From assembly GCA_034435615.1 (NCBI GenBank), contig DAOTWZ010000008.1:1-29006 (forward strand): a stretch of 29,006 nucleotides of DNA, written 5' to 3'. The position numbers and the translations under genes are program-made. The notes under the pieces were generated by a model that saw only the letters and a program-made list of their open reading frames with translations, was not told the DNA's origin and did not search any database. Within the stretch, counting starts at the first letter, position 1. Every line of letters begins with the position of its first letter. Origin of the DNA: H17-190 sp034435615. Its GTDB lineage: Bacteria > Chloroflexota > Dehalococcoidia > SM23-28-2 > HRBIN24. Positions 1-8,076 of this stretch are shown here, piece after piece.

Positions 1-132
1 GACGCCTGGACGGCCATCGGGGCCGTAGCACCTTAACAGCCGCATACCTGGCCTGGCGTGGGCGGCCATGGAGGGCGTCCTAACAGCCCATGCCGTGAGC
101 CAGGGCAATACCGACAAGACAGGAGGGTTAGC

Positions 133-456
133 ATGGCACGCAACCGCAACCCCTACCGTCGCTACCGCCAGTGGGCCATCAAGGTCCTCGCCAAAGAGCC
201 CTGGCATCCCCTGGCCTACCGCTGCCCGGGCTGTGGCCCTGGCTACATCGCCAACGAGTTCATCGCTGGCGATGTCATCCCTAGGGCCCGCTGCCAAGGG
301 TGTGGGTGCGCTATCGAGCTCTGGTACCTGTGGACACGCTGCTACCACGTGCACCCAGACCCTGAGACGGGCAAGCGGAAGCGGTGCAACACCGTGAACC
401 ACGTCCACCTGCCCTTGCTCCCCTTGGTCTACCACTTCGGGCTGACGGGCGTGTAG
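133..456 (+). CDS. Small Cys-rich (zinc-ribbon-like) hypothetical protein
   Basis: I do not recognise this 107-residue protein. It begins with a basic segment (MARNRNPYRRYRQW) and has two CxxC knuckles, C31-x2-C34 (CPGCG) and C54-x2-C57 (CQGCGC), a spacing compatible with a zinc ribbon. C70 and C85 lie in a His-rich C-terminal half. The ATG at 133 is chosen because AGGAGG sits 6 bases upstream (121-126); an in-frame GTG at 58 has no comparable site. A strong intrinsic terminator follows 16 bases after the stop, so the gene looks like an independent unit. It is inferred to be cargo of the same accessory island as the restriction system. Binding of nucleic acid is plausible from the basic N-terminus and zinc knuckles but not shown. 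Confidence 0.6.
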   Translation: MARNRNPYRRYRQWAIKVLAKEPWHPLAYRCPGCGPGYIANEFIAGDVIPRARCQGCGCAIELWYLWTRCYHVHPDPETGKRKRCNTVNHVHLPLLPLVYHFGLTGV

Positions 457-472
457 ACAACCGAATAGGGGA

Positions 473-508
473 AGGGCCCCGGCGTCAGGGCCGGGGCCCT
501 GTTCTTTT
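473..508 (+). terminator. Intrinsic terminator of the small Cys-rich gene
   Basis: A perfect 11-bp GC-rich stem (473-483 pairing with 490-500) encloses a 6-base loop and is followed by GTTCTTTT. It lies 16 bases after the stop codon at 454-456. This is a textbook Rho-independent structure. Confidence 0.85.
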
Positions 509-545
509 GGGAGGGAAGGGCGGCCCCTGGCCCGACAAGACAGGC

Positions 546-578
546 GGCCAGTGGGGCACGCAGACCACTGGCCCTTTT
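546..578 (+). terminator. Second terminator-like hairpin
   Basis: GGCCAGTGG (546-554) pairs perfectly with CCACTGGCC (565-573) across a 10-base loop, followed by CTTTT. The T-run is short, so function as a terminator is less certain than for 473-508. It lies immediately after the second copy of the 13-bp direct repeat. Confidence 0.45.
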
Positions 579-680
579 CAGCCGCCACCAGGGGCCGCCT
601 GGCCAGTTAGCGTAACGGCCCGCTGCCCTCTCGTCAAGGCCCGGGCCAGGGGCCCTTCAACACTCGATGGTGACGGGGGG

Positions 681-696
681 CGATATGGGCATATCG
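681..696. promoter_or_regulatory. Inverted repeat CGATATG-GG-CATATCG (operator-like)
   Basis: A 16-bp inverted repeat with 7-bp perfect arms and a 2-base centre, AT-rich in a GC-rich setting. It lies 280 bases upstream of the methyltransferase promoter, too far for simple repression there. A regulator site or a remnant of a lost gene's control region are both possible; no regulator is assigned. Confidence 0.35.
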
Positions 697-975
697 TGGG
701 TCAGGGCAAGGGCGGCCAGTCCCGGGGCGCTCCTTCCCCCGCTCTGGTGGTTGATGAGGGATGGTGGCTCCCTTGGGGCGTGACCGTAACAAAGGATGGT
801 TGCTCTCGCCCGCGGTAGTAGGCTGTCCCTAACTCTGCGACAATGGCGCCCAGACTGCTGGCCCCAGTGGGAGGCCAGGCTTGCCCAACAGGCCTGGAGC
901 CGCCCGTTTGCGCCCTCCATGGGGGAACGGAAATCACCGACCGCTTGTGTTACAGTGACGGTAAAAGTCCTGACA

Positions 976-1004
976 TTGACCATCTGTTCGCGCCTGACTA
1001 AACT
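976..1004 (+). promoter_or_regulatory. Sigma-70-type promoter of the restriction-modification operon
   Basis: TTGACC (976-981) and TAAACT (999-1004) are separated by exactly 17 bases. Predicted transcription would start near 1011, giving a leader of about 35 bases before the ATG at 1046. The segment is notably AT-rich compared with its surroundings. It is the only good promoter found upstream of the four tightly packed genes, so it probably drives all of them. Confidence 0.65.
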
Positions 1005-1045
1005 AGTGTCACCACATTTCATTTCGCTTCGCCGGGGGTGGTAGT

Positions 1046-3832
1046 ATGCCCAGAGGCAGAAGGCGTAGCAACGGCCGCGTCCCCGGCGACCCGCCCAACA
1101 GCCCGGCGAAGGACTATCGCTACGACGCCCGCCGCTTGAACAACCCGCCCGCCGGCCTCGCCCCCATCTACGAGGTGCGGGAGCGCCCCAAGCAGTGGTA
1201 CCAGTACGACCCTCATCTTGACCCTCAACTGCATTGGGCTGGCAAAGCCGAGCACACCTCTTTCGAGGTCGACGTGGTCCCCCTTCACATCCACGAGCGC
1301 ATCTCCACCAAGGCTATCCTGCGGGCCGTCGAGCGGCCCCAGCCGCTGCAGATGGACTTGTTCGGTGAGACGCCCCTGCCCGCCGACCAGCAGGTGGAGT
1401 TCTACAGCCACGAGGTGGGCTGGGCCAACCGCCTCATTCTGGGCGACTCCATGCTGGTGATGAACAGCCTGCTCGTAAAGGAGGGGATGGCGGGCAAGGT
1501 GCAGATGATTTACATCGACCCGCCCTACGGCATCAAGTACGCCTCCAACTTCCAGCCCCGCATCGACCGCCGCGATGTGAACGACACCGACGAGGACCTG
1601 ACCCGCGAGCCGGAGCAGATAAAGGCCTACCGCGACACCTGGAGGCTGGGCATCCACTCCTACCTCACTTACCTGCGGGACCGCCTCCTCCTCTGCCGCG
1701 ACCTACTACACGAGAGCGGTTCCATCTTCGTGCAAATCAACGATGAGAACCTGCACCTGGTGCGCTGCCTCCTGGACGAAGTGTTTTGGGCGGAGAATTT
1801 TGTAGCTGTCATAACCTTCGCAAAGGCAAGTGCACAAGCAGCTATGTTGCTCCCACGAACAAGCGACTATCTCCTCTGGTATGCTAAGGATCGCGACAAT
1901 GTAAAGTATCGGCAGCTATACCTGTCCAAGCAAGAAGACTCGGAGTTCGCGACCAGCGATCTGACCTCTCAAGGTTATAGGTCGGCAACCACTGTTCCAT
2001 TCGATTTTGAAGGAAGAACGTTCCATCCTGGACATACTCGTCATTGGAAGACGACAGTAGAGGGCCTAAAGCGTCTGGCTGCAGCGGAACGCCTAGTGGC
2101 CTCTCGTAACGTTCTTCGGTATAGACGACTCGCAAGTGATTTTGGGCTGATGCCAATTACACACGTTTGGACCGACACCATACAGTTCGGCGTCGAGCGC
2201 ATCTTTGCTGTTCAGACCGCCGAGACGGTCATCGAGCGCTGCATCCTGATGACTACCGACCCGGGCGACCTGGTGTTTGACCCCACCTGCGGCTCGGGTA
2301 CCACTGCCTACTGCGCCGAGAAGTGGGGAAGGCGCTGGATTACCTGCGACACCTCTCGCGTCGCCCTGGCCATCGCCCGCCAGCGCCTCATGACCGCCCG
2401 GTACGACTACTACGAACTCAAGGACCCCAAGCGTGGCCCAGCCGGCGGCTTCGTCTACAAGACGGTACCCCACATCACCCTGGAGAGCATCGCCAAGAAC
2501 GCTGAGATAGACGACATCGCCGCCAGGTATCAGCCCGACATCGAGGCCGCCCTGGCCCTGCTGAACGAGGCCCTGGGCTGCTCCTGGCAGGAGTGGGAAG
2601 TGCCCAGGCCCGTCCCCCACCCCATCTGGCCGGAGGAGGCCCGTCGCGCCTACCGGGAGTTGCGTTCACTGCGTGAGTCCATGTCCGCCGATGCCCAGGA
2701 GCGGGCCGTCGAGCTTCTCCAGGCCGTCTACCGTCTCACCGGTCACAACTGGAAGAGCCTGAAGGATGTGCCCGACCCGGCGCCCGCCCCGGAGTGGCCG
2801 GAGGGGGCGAAGGAGGCCTTCGCGCTGTTCTGGGACTTGAAGCAGAGAAAGCGAAAGGAGATTGACGAGAGTATCCAGCGCAACGCCCCCCAGGAGGTGC
2901 TCTACGACCGCCCCCAGGTGCGCCGTGGCGTGGTGCGGGTCGCTGGCCCCTTCACCGTAGAGGCCATCCCGGCGCCGGTCATCGAAGACCCCGCCGAGGC
3001 CCCCATCCCCCAGTTGGAGCAGGAGGAGGCGCAGACGCGGGTAGCCGACGAGGCGGGCGACCATTTGGACAGCCTGGTCTCTCTTCTGCAGCAGCAGGGC
3101 GGCGTGGTGTTCCCGGGGGGCAGGCGCCTCGAGTTGCGCAACGTCCGCCGCACCGACCTGGGCTTCATCCACGCCGAGGCCGAGGCGCCCCAGAACGGAA
3201 AGGCCCTGCGGGTGGCCATCAGCTTCGGCCCCCGCTACGGGCCCCTCCCCGCCTATCAGGTGGACGAGGCCATCCCTACCGCCCGCTACAACGGCTACGA
3301 CCTGCTGCTGTTCGCCGGCTTCAGCTTCGACCCCGAAGCCCAGTCCCGCGTCCAGCGAATACCGACAACGGGGCTTCAGGTACAGTTCGTTAACGTCTCG
3401 ACGGACGTCCTGGTGGGAGACCTCCTCAAGACCAACCGGGCCAGCCAGGTCTTCACCGCCTTTGGCCAGCCCGACGTGAGGGTACAGGCACAGCCCGACG
3501 GTACGTATGTGGTCAAGCTCCTGGGGGTAGACATCTATGACCCCGTGAAGGGGGAGGTCCAGAGCGCCCCTGGCGACCGGGTGGCGGCCTGGTTCCTAGA
3601 TACCGATTACGACGGCGCCACCTTCCACATCTGTCAGGCCTTCTTCCCCGGCGACGCCGACGCCTGGGACAAGTTGCAGCGGGCGCTGAGGGTCCACATC
3701 CCTGAAGAGGTGTTTGAGCGCATGCACGGCACCGAGTCCTTCCCCTGCCAGGCAGGGGAGCACCGGCGCATCGCCGTCAAGGTCATAGACTTTCGTGGGA
3801 ATGAGGTAACGAGGGTGATGCCGCTGAGGTAG
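1046..3832 (+). CDS. Beta-class DNA methyltransferase (type III Mod-like) of a restriction-modification operon
   Basis: A 928-residue site-specific DNA methyltransferase that should methylate an exocyclic amino group (N6-adenine or N4-cytosine) and protect host DNA. The catalytic motif IV DPPYGIKY is at residues 158-165 and precedes the AdoMet-binding motif I DPTCGSGTT (412-420), the beta-class order found in type III Mod proteins. The intervening 250-380 should hold the target-recognition domain; its DNA is clearly lower in GC than the rest (by hand count 27/60 at 1861-1920 and 28/60 at 2101-2160, against 40/60 at 1561-1620), suggesting a recombined domain. Residues 450-928 form a long C-terminal region I cannot assign. 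The ATG at 1046 follows GGGGGTGG. The phosphatase gene starts 8 bases after the stop. The sequence recalls methyltransferases paired with large helicase-nucleases (family from memory). Confidence 0.9.
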   Translation: MPRGRRRSNGRVPGDPPNSPAKDYRYDARRLNNPPAGLAPIYEVRERPKQWYQYDPHLDPQLHWAGKAEHTSFEVDVVPLHIHERISTKAILRAVERPQPLQMDLFGETPLPADQQVEFYSHEVGWANRLILGDSMLVMNSLLVKEGMAGKVQMIYIDPPYGIKYASNFQPRIDRRDVNDTDEDLTREPEQIKAYRDTWRLGIHSYLTYLRDRLLLCRDLLHESGSIFVQINDENLHLVRCLLDEVFWAENFVAVITFAKASAQAAMLLPRTSDYLLWYAKDRDNVKYRQLYLSKQEDSEFATSDLTSQGYRSATTVPFDFEGRTFHPGHTRHWKTTVEGLKRLAAAERLVASRNVLRYRRLASDFGLMPITHVWTDTIQFGVERIFAVQTAETVIERCILMTTDPGDLVFDPTCGSGTTAYCAEKWGRRWITCDTSRVALAIARQRLMTARYDYYELKDPKRGPAGGFVYKTVPHITLESIAKNAEIDDIAARYQPDIEAALALLNEALGCSWQEWEVPRPVPHPIWPEEARRAYRELRSLRESMSADAQERAVELLQAVYRLTGHNWKSLKDVPDPAPAPEWPEGAKEAFALFWDLKQRKRKEIDESIQRNAPQEVLYDRPQVRRGVVRVAGPFTVEAIPAPVIEDPAEAPIPQLEQEEAQTRVADEAGDHLDSLVSLLQQQGGVVFPGGRRLELRNVRRTDLGFIHAEAEAPQNGKALRVAISFGPRYGPLPAYQVDEAIPTARYNGYDLLLFAGFSFDPEAQSRVQRIPTTGLQVQFVNVSTDVLVGDLLKTNRASQVFTAFGQPDVRVQAQPDGTYVVKLLGVDIYDPVKGEVQSAPGDRVAAWFLDTDYDGATFHICQAFFPGDADAWDKLQRALRVHIPEEVFERMHGTESFPCQAGEHRRIAVKVIDFRGNEVTRVMPLR

Positions 3833-3840
3833 AGGACGTC

Positions 3841-4341
3841 ATGGAGGGGAACCGGCTGCGAGAAGTCAAGCTAGATGACGTGGTATCTGGCCGCCTCTTT
3901 CTGTGCGAGATGCCGGGCAGAGATGGCCGTCTTGAGGACTACGAGAAGGAAATGGCTGAGGCGGAAATCGACCGCTTACTCTGCCTCGCTCCGTTGGCAG
4001 AAGTCCGCAGGAAAGTCCCCGAATATGCCGCAAAGTTAGAGCGAGGACAGCTAGGCATCCCTGTCGACCACTTTCCCGTCGAAGACTACAGCACCCCTGA
4101 CGATTCTGACCTCGTGAACATCGCCCGAGAGGTTGCGACTCGTCTCCAGCAGGGGAAGCGCATCCTCATTCACTGTGGAGCAGGGATAGGACGCACCGGC
4201 ACAGTAGCCATCTGCGTGCTAATGGCCCTCGGCCTGGCGCTGGAGGATGCTACGGCAAGGGTCGCGGCAGCGAAGTCCGGGCCCGAGACCGACGAACAGA
4301 GGGCCTCGGTGCGGAGACTGAGCAAAAGGTTCAGTGTCTAG
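3841..4341 (+). CDS. Dual-specificity / tyrosine phosphatase family protein inside the RM operon
   Basis: A 166-residue protein with the cysteine-phosphatase P-loop HCGAGIGRTG: nucleophile C112 and phosphate-binding R118 in the CX5R spacing. D82 in FPVEDYSTPDD is a candidate general acid, upstream of the P-loop as in dual-specificity phosphatases. The length suits a single small DSP domain with no membrane segment, so it should be cytoplasmic. It starts 8 bases after the methyltransferase stop with AGAGGA just before the ATG, and the wHTH gene begins 2 bases after its own stop, so it is transcribed and probably translationally coupled within the operon. Its substrate is unknown: a phosphoprotein, a nucleotide or an RNA 5' phosphate are all conceivable. 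Family assignment is firm; a role in restriction is inferred from position only. Confidence 0.85.
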   Translation: MEGNRLREVKLDDVVSGRLFLCEMPGRDGRLEDYEKEMAEAEIDRLLCLAPLAEVRRKVPEYAAKLERGQLGIPVDHFPVEDYSTPDDSDLVNIAREVATRLQQGKRILIHCGAGIGRTGTVAICVLMALGLALEDATARVAAAKSGPETDEQRASVRRLSKRFSV

Positions 4342-4343
4342 TC

Positions 4344-4910
4344 ATGGACCAGAACGAGGTTCATATCGCGTTCGAAATTTTGCTGGAAGAGATAGAGCAG
4401 GTGGTCGACAGCGTCCACCAGCGCGTCAACGACGCCCTCAGAGCGGGCCGCTTCGACGAGGCCAGGCTGTCCCTTGCCCACGCTGAGAAGCTGGCGCAGC
4501 TCCGGGAGCGAGTGAAGGGACTACAGCAAGAGTGGCGCACTCTGTTCACTGGCGCACCGGTTGCCATCCCAACCCGTTCGGCCGTGGGTCGGCGCCGGCA
4601 ACGACGACTGACGCCAAGACTAAGGACGCCCGAAGAGAGCTTCCGCCGCCCCATCCTCGAAGCGCTGGTGGAACTGGGTGGTAGGGCTGCCATAGACGAG
4701 GTGCTGCGTCGGGTGGAGGAGAAGATGCGAGACGTGCTCAACGAGTACGACCGCCAACCCTTGCGTTCGGGGGAGATACGCTGGCGGAATACGGCTCAGT
4801 GGTCACGGTTAAAGCTCGTCCAGGACGGGCTGATACGCCGGGATTCCCCCCAGGGCATCTGGGAGATTTCGGAGGCCGGCCTCAGCGCACTCGAATCAGG
4901 GCAGGTGTGA
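4344..4910 (+). CDS. Winged-helix protein with Mrr-N-terminal-like domain
   Basis: A 188-residue protein. Residues 1-65 are predicted as alpha-helical and charged, possibly a dimerising coiled coil; 70-95 are basic and linker-like. Residues about 98-185 resemble the winged-helix domain found at the N-terminus of Mrr restriction proteins: a helix after RRPILEALVELGG, a central segment with RWRNTAQWSRLKLVQDGLI, then the wing and end GIWEISEAGLSAL. No nuclease motif is present, so it would bind DNA without cutting. It begins 2 bases after the phosphatase stop and ends 4 bases before the helicase-nuclease ATG. A specificity or regulatory subunit is likely. The domain match is from pattern memory, not a search. 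Confidence 0.7.
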   Translation: MDQNEVHIAFEILLEEIEQVVDSVHQRVNDALRAGRFDEARLSLAHAEKLAQLRERVKGLQQEWRTLFTGAPVAIPTRSAVGRRRQRRLTPRLRTPEESFRRPILEALVELGGRAAIDEVLRRVEEKMRDVLNEYDRQPLRSGEIRWRNTAQWSRLKLVQDGLIRRDSPQGIWEISEAGLSALESGQV

Positions 4911-4914
4911 AGCG

Positions 4915-7710
4915 ATGAGCGAGCAGGTCAAGGGCCTCGCCATCGATAACCCGGTGGTCAACAGCCCCTACCAGGAGCCGAGCCACCACTGGGCGTACGA
5001 GGAGGGACAGCCCGTCCTGAAGGAAGGCCGGCGCCCGGCTGGCGTCTACCTGAAGGCCCGCACTAGAGGAGAGCAGCTCCCCCTTCTGGAGGAGCAGTTC
5101 GTGCCCCTCGATACTGTCAACACCATCAGGCAGCGGGTTAAAGAGTGGCGGGAGAGGGGCTACCCGGGCATTACCCCCATCACTCGCCAGCTTCTCCGAC
5201 ACTGGTGGGACCCGGAGCGGGAGCGCAGGCTCTTCTTCTGCCAGATAGAGGCCGCCGAGACCCTCATCTGGCTGGTGGAGGCATCGCCAGCCGAAAAGCA
5301 GGGCATCGACATCCCTATGGACAACGGCCTGCGGCGCTACGCCTGTAAGATGGCCACCGGCAGCGGCAAGACGGTGGTCATGGCCATGGTCATCGCCTGG
5401 CAGGTGCTGAACAAGCTCGCCAACCCCAGGGACGGTCGCTTCTCCGACGCCGTGCTGGTGGTCTGCCCCAACCTGACCATCAAGGAGCGTTTGCAGGTGC
5501 TCCTCCCGCACTACAGCAAGAACTTCTACGAGGCCTTCGACCTGGTCCCGCCGGGAATGATGGAGAGGCTGGCGCAGGGCCGTTACCAGGTGACCAACTG
5601 GCACCTCTTCCAGCCACGGGACGACTCTAGAAGCAGAAGTGTGGTGCAGCGGGGCGTGGAGGGCGACGCCGCCTTCTGCCGACGGGTGCTTAAGGACCTG
5701 GGCAACAAGAGCAACATCCTGGTCATCAACGACGAGGCCCATCACGCCTACAGGCCTGCGCCTTCATCCGCCGAGGGGGGACAGCCTGCGCCCGAGGAGG
5801 AGGCCACAGTGTGGGTGGGCGGCCTGGACCGCATCCAGCGCCAGAGGGGGATCAACTTTTGCGCCGATTTCTCTGCCACTCCTTTCTTCATCAAGGGCAG
5901 CGGCTACGACGAAGGGGAACCCTTCCCCTGGATAGTCTCTGACTTCGGTCTGGCCGACGCCATCGAGTGCGGCATCGTCAAGGTGCCGCGGGTGCCGGTA
6001 GCCGATGACACTGGCGCGCCAATCCCTAAGTACTTCCGCCTCTGGGAGTACATCAATAGCAACCTTCCGCCATCCGAGAGGCAGACTGCCCGGAGGAGAG
6101 CCAAGCCAGAGTCCGTGCTCAGGGAGGCTGAACCGGCGCTCGCCACGCTGGCCTCGGAGTGGAAGCGGACGTTTCAGGAGTTCCAGCGGGCGGGGGCTCC
6201 AGTTCCCCCTGTCCTCATCGTCGTCTGCGACAACACGGACTTGGCGAAGCTGGTGCACGAGCACATCGCATGTGGCAACGCGATTGGGGAACTGGCCAAC
6301 GGTGACGATGCCGAGTTAACGGTGCGCATCGATACCCGGCTTCTGGAGGAGGCGGAGGCAGCCCTAGAGGGCGAGACCAAAGAGGCGGCGGCGGAGAGAC
6401 TACGCAAGAAGGTGGCCACCGTGGGGAAGACCGAGTGGGAAGGCGAGGGGGAGCCGCCAGGCAAGGACGTCCGCTGCGTCGTCTCGGTGAGCATGCTGAA
6501 CGAGGGGTGGGATGCGCCCAACGTGACCCAAATCCTGGGCCTGCGAGCCTTCACCTCGCAGCTTCTGTGCGAGCAGGTGGTGGGCCGCGGGCTCCGGCGC
6601 ACCAGCTACGACGTGAATCCGGAGACGGAGCTGCTGGAGCCCGAGTACGTGGACGTGTACGGCGTCCCCTTCGAGGTGATTCCCGTAAAGAAGAAGCCCC
6701 CCGGCGCAGGGGATAGGCAGAAGGCCCCCACCTTGGTCAGGGCCCTCCCCGAACGGGCCGACCTGGAGATAACGTTCCCCAGGGTGGAGGGCTACGTCTT
6801 CGACGTGCGTCAGCGCATCCGCCTGGACCTACAAGGCGTGCCCTACCTGATAGTGAGCCCGAACGAGGAGCCTACAGAGGTGACCGTCAAGCCCGCGGTG
6901 GGCTACCGGGTAGGACGGCCCGACCGGCTGGGGCCAGGGCTGGAGGAGGTCCATGACCGTAATCCCTTCTACACTGAGAAGCGGCTGCAGAGCACCGTTT
7001 ATGAACTGGCGGCGGAGCTAACGGAGAGGCTGTGCCAGAAGCGTCGGGAATGGCAAGCGCGGCACATCCTGTTTCCCCAAGTGCTGCGGTGCGTGTGGGA
7101 ATACCTGGAACAGCGGGTCGAATTTAAGGGCGATGTTCCTCGGGAGGAGGTGGCCCTCCTCAAATATCGCCAACGGATTGTGGAGCGCCTCAGCGAGGCC
7201 ATCGAGCCAGACGTAGAGGCAGCAGAGCCTCCTATCCTGCCAGTGCTGGAACGCTTCCGTCCCATAGGGTCCACCAAGGATGTCCTCTTCCGCACTTCTC
7301 GTCGAGACTGCGTCGGCACCACCAAAAGCCACGTTAGTCACGTCGTCCTTGATGCCTCTAACTGGGAGAGCAGTGCTGCCTACCACCTGGAGCGCATGGA
7401 TGAAATCATCGCCTACGTGAAGAACGACGGCCTGGGCTTCGCTATCCCTTACGAGTGGCAGGGCCAACGGCACGAGTACAGGCCAGACTATCTCATACGA
7501 TTGCGGTGCCCTGGCTGCCCTGGAGGAGAACTGAAAGTCATTCTGGAGGTCAAGGGTCGCGAAACGGAGCAGGACCGCCAGAAGTATGCGGCTGCCCAGC
7601 GCTGGGTCAAGGCGGTGAACTATAAGGGTGACCTTGGCCAGTGGGCCTTCCTGGTCTGCCGTAACCCTACTGAGATAGAGAAGCAGCTACGAAGCCTGTG
7701 CAAGCCCTGA
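4915..7710 (+). CDS. DEAH-box helicase / restriction endonuclease (type III Res-like)
   Basis: A 931-residue superfamily 2 translocase with a nuclease end. Visible motifs are Walker A ATGSGKT (147-153), DEAH in INDEAHHAYR (273-276), SAT (320-322), the GWDAPN segment (531-536) and motif VI QVVGRGLRR (554-562). The C-terminus has a PD-(D/E)XK signature: RPDYLIR with D858, then ILEVKGR with E878 and K880. The protein should translocate on DNA and cleave unmodified sites, partnered with the methyltransferase at 1046. The order helicase then nuclease matches type III Res and the NCBI BPTD_3080-type restriction family (name from memory). The ATG at 4915 lies 4 bases after the wHTH stop. No terminator is evident downstream. 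All expected catalytic residues are present, so it looks intact. Confidence 0.9.
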   Translation: MSEQVKGLAIDNPVVNSPYQEPSHHWAYEEGQPVLKEGRRPAGVYLKARTRGEQLPLLEEQFVPLDTVNTIRQRVKEWRERGYPGITPITRQLLRHWWDPERERRLFFCQIEAAETLIWLVEASPAEKQGIDIPMDNGLRRYACKMATGSGKTVVMAMVIAWQVLNKLANPRDGRFSDAVLVVCPNLTIKERLQVLLPHYSKNFYEAFDLVPPGMMERLAQGRYQVTNWHLFQPRDDSRSRSVVQRGVEGDAAFCRRVLKDLGNKSNILVINDEAHHAYRPAPSSAEGGQPAPEEEATVWVGGLDRIQRQRGINFCADFSATPFFIKGSGYDEGEPFPWIVSDFGLADAIECGIVKVPRVPVADDTGAPIPKYFRLWEYINSNLPPSERQTARRRAKPESVLREAEPALATLASEWKRTFQEFQRAGAPVPPVLIVVCDNTDLAKLVHEHIACGNAIGELANGDDAELTVRIDTRLLEEAEAALEGETKEAAAERLRKKVATVGKTEWEGEGEPPGKDVRCVVSVSMLNEGWDAPNVTQILGLRAFTSQLLCEQVVGRGLRRTSYDVNPETELLEPEYVDVYGVPFEVIPVKKKPPGAGDRQKAPTLVRALPERADLEITFPRVEGYVFDVRQRIRLDLQGVPYLIVSPNEEPTEVTVKPAVGYRVGRPDRLGPGLEEVHDRNPFYTEKRLQSTVYELAAELTERLCQKRREWQARHILFPQVLRCVWEYLEQRVEFKGDVPREEVALLKYRQRIVERLSEAIEPDVEAAEPPILPVLERFRPIGSTKDVLFRTSRRDCVGTTKSHVSHVVLDASNWESSAAYHLERMDEIIAYVKNDGLGFAIPYEWQGQRHEYRPDYLIRLRCPGCPGGELKVILEVKGRETEQDRQKYAAAQRWVKAVNYKGDLGQWAFLVCRNPTEIEKQLRSLCKP

Positions 7711-7936
7711 CCTGCCACAACCATAGGCTGAGTAGTTGTCCGCCTCCGCAGCGCTGGCCCAGGAGCACTGCTGCCTCTCGTTCCCCCAGCCCATGTTGGC
7801 CCTTCCCGAACACACGACGTATGGACGCTAAGGCCGAAAAGTGGCATCATGGCCCCTGCCTGGGGGAGGCGGCGGGAAGGAAGGGCGCTAAATGGTGCCC
7901 AAACGGTGCCACAGATAGGGGCCCTAGATAGGGGAA

Positions 7937-7979
<43 letters not shown>

Positions 7980-7989
7980 CCCGAACCAG

Positions 7990-8019
7990 ATTGTAGGCCC
8001 AGAGGCCCCGAGGGGTCAA
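7990..8019 (-). promoter_or_regulatory. Promoter of the truncated tRNA-Arg gene
   Basis: On the minus strand TTGACC (8019-8014) and TACAAT (7995-7990) are spaced by 18 bases, and the tRNA 5' end follows 10 bases later. This is a near-consensus sigma-70 promoter. Transcription now runs through the half tRNA into the island, antisense to the 3' end of the helicase-nuclease gene. Confidence 0.7.
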
Positions 8020-8028
8020 AGAGGCGAG

Positions 8029-8042
8029 CGCCCCGCGGGGCG
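8029..8042. repeat. 14-bp perfect GC palindrome
   Basis: CGCCCCGCGGGGCG is its own reverse complement. It lies 35 bases past the 3' end of the DUF6391-like gene and upstream of the tRNA promoter. It could help terminate the leftward DedA/DUF6391 transcript, but there is no T-run and a palindrome without a loop makes a poor terminator. Confidence 0.3.
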
Positions 8043-8076
8043 AGGGTGGCGCACAGCCCCCCGCTCCCGAGAGGCG

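Larger units (their letters stand above)
111..544. repeat. Pair of 13-bp direct repeats (CCGACAAGACAGG) at 111-123 and 532-544
   Basis: CCGACAAGACAGG occurs just upstream of the small gene at 133 and again at 532-544, after that gene's terminator. Similarity continues for roughly 20 more bases, ending in a shared GCACGCA. In the first copy this stretch contains the Shine-Dalgarno and the ATG; in the second copy the ATG position reads GGG. The second copy therefore looks like a decayed duplicate of the gene's leader, although a chance or binding-site repeat cannot be excluded. Confidence 0.5.
509..1045. other. Hairpin-rich intergenic region upstream of the restriction-modification operon
   Basis: About 540 bases without a convincing gene. 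Open frames of up to 121 codons exist on both strands, but none has a good ribosome site or recognisable protein sequence. The stretch holds a second hairpin with a short T-run (546-578), a short CCAGG/CCTGG hairpin near 590-603, a GC-rich imperfect hairpin near 634-658, the inverted repeat CGATATG-GG-CATATCG (681-696), and the promoter of the methyltransferase gene (976-1004). Confidence 0.6.

Noticed and set aside
1..36. Possible C-terminal end of a gene entering the window (frame ends DAWTAIGAVAP with TAA at 34-36)
   Set aside because: Eleven codons are too few to support a gene call; a second frame is also open until position 84.
657..1022. A 121-codon open frame on the minus strand in the region upstream of the methyltransferase
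   Set aside because: No ribosome site, no recognisable protein pattern, and it runs across the methyltransferase promoter and the 16-bp inverted repeat.
7698..7931. Short plus-strand open frame, considered as a remnant of an integrase C-terminus next to the tRNA fragment
   Set aside because: No tyrosine-recombinase motif (no RxxR or catalytic Tyr context) and it overlaps the end of the nuclease gene; the resemblance of its tail was only impressionistic.
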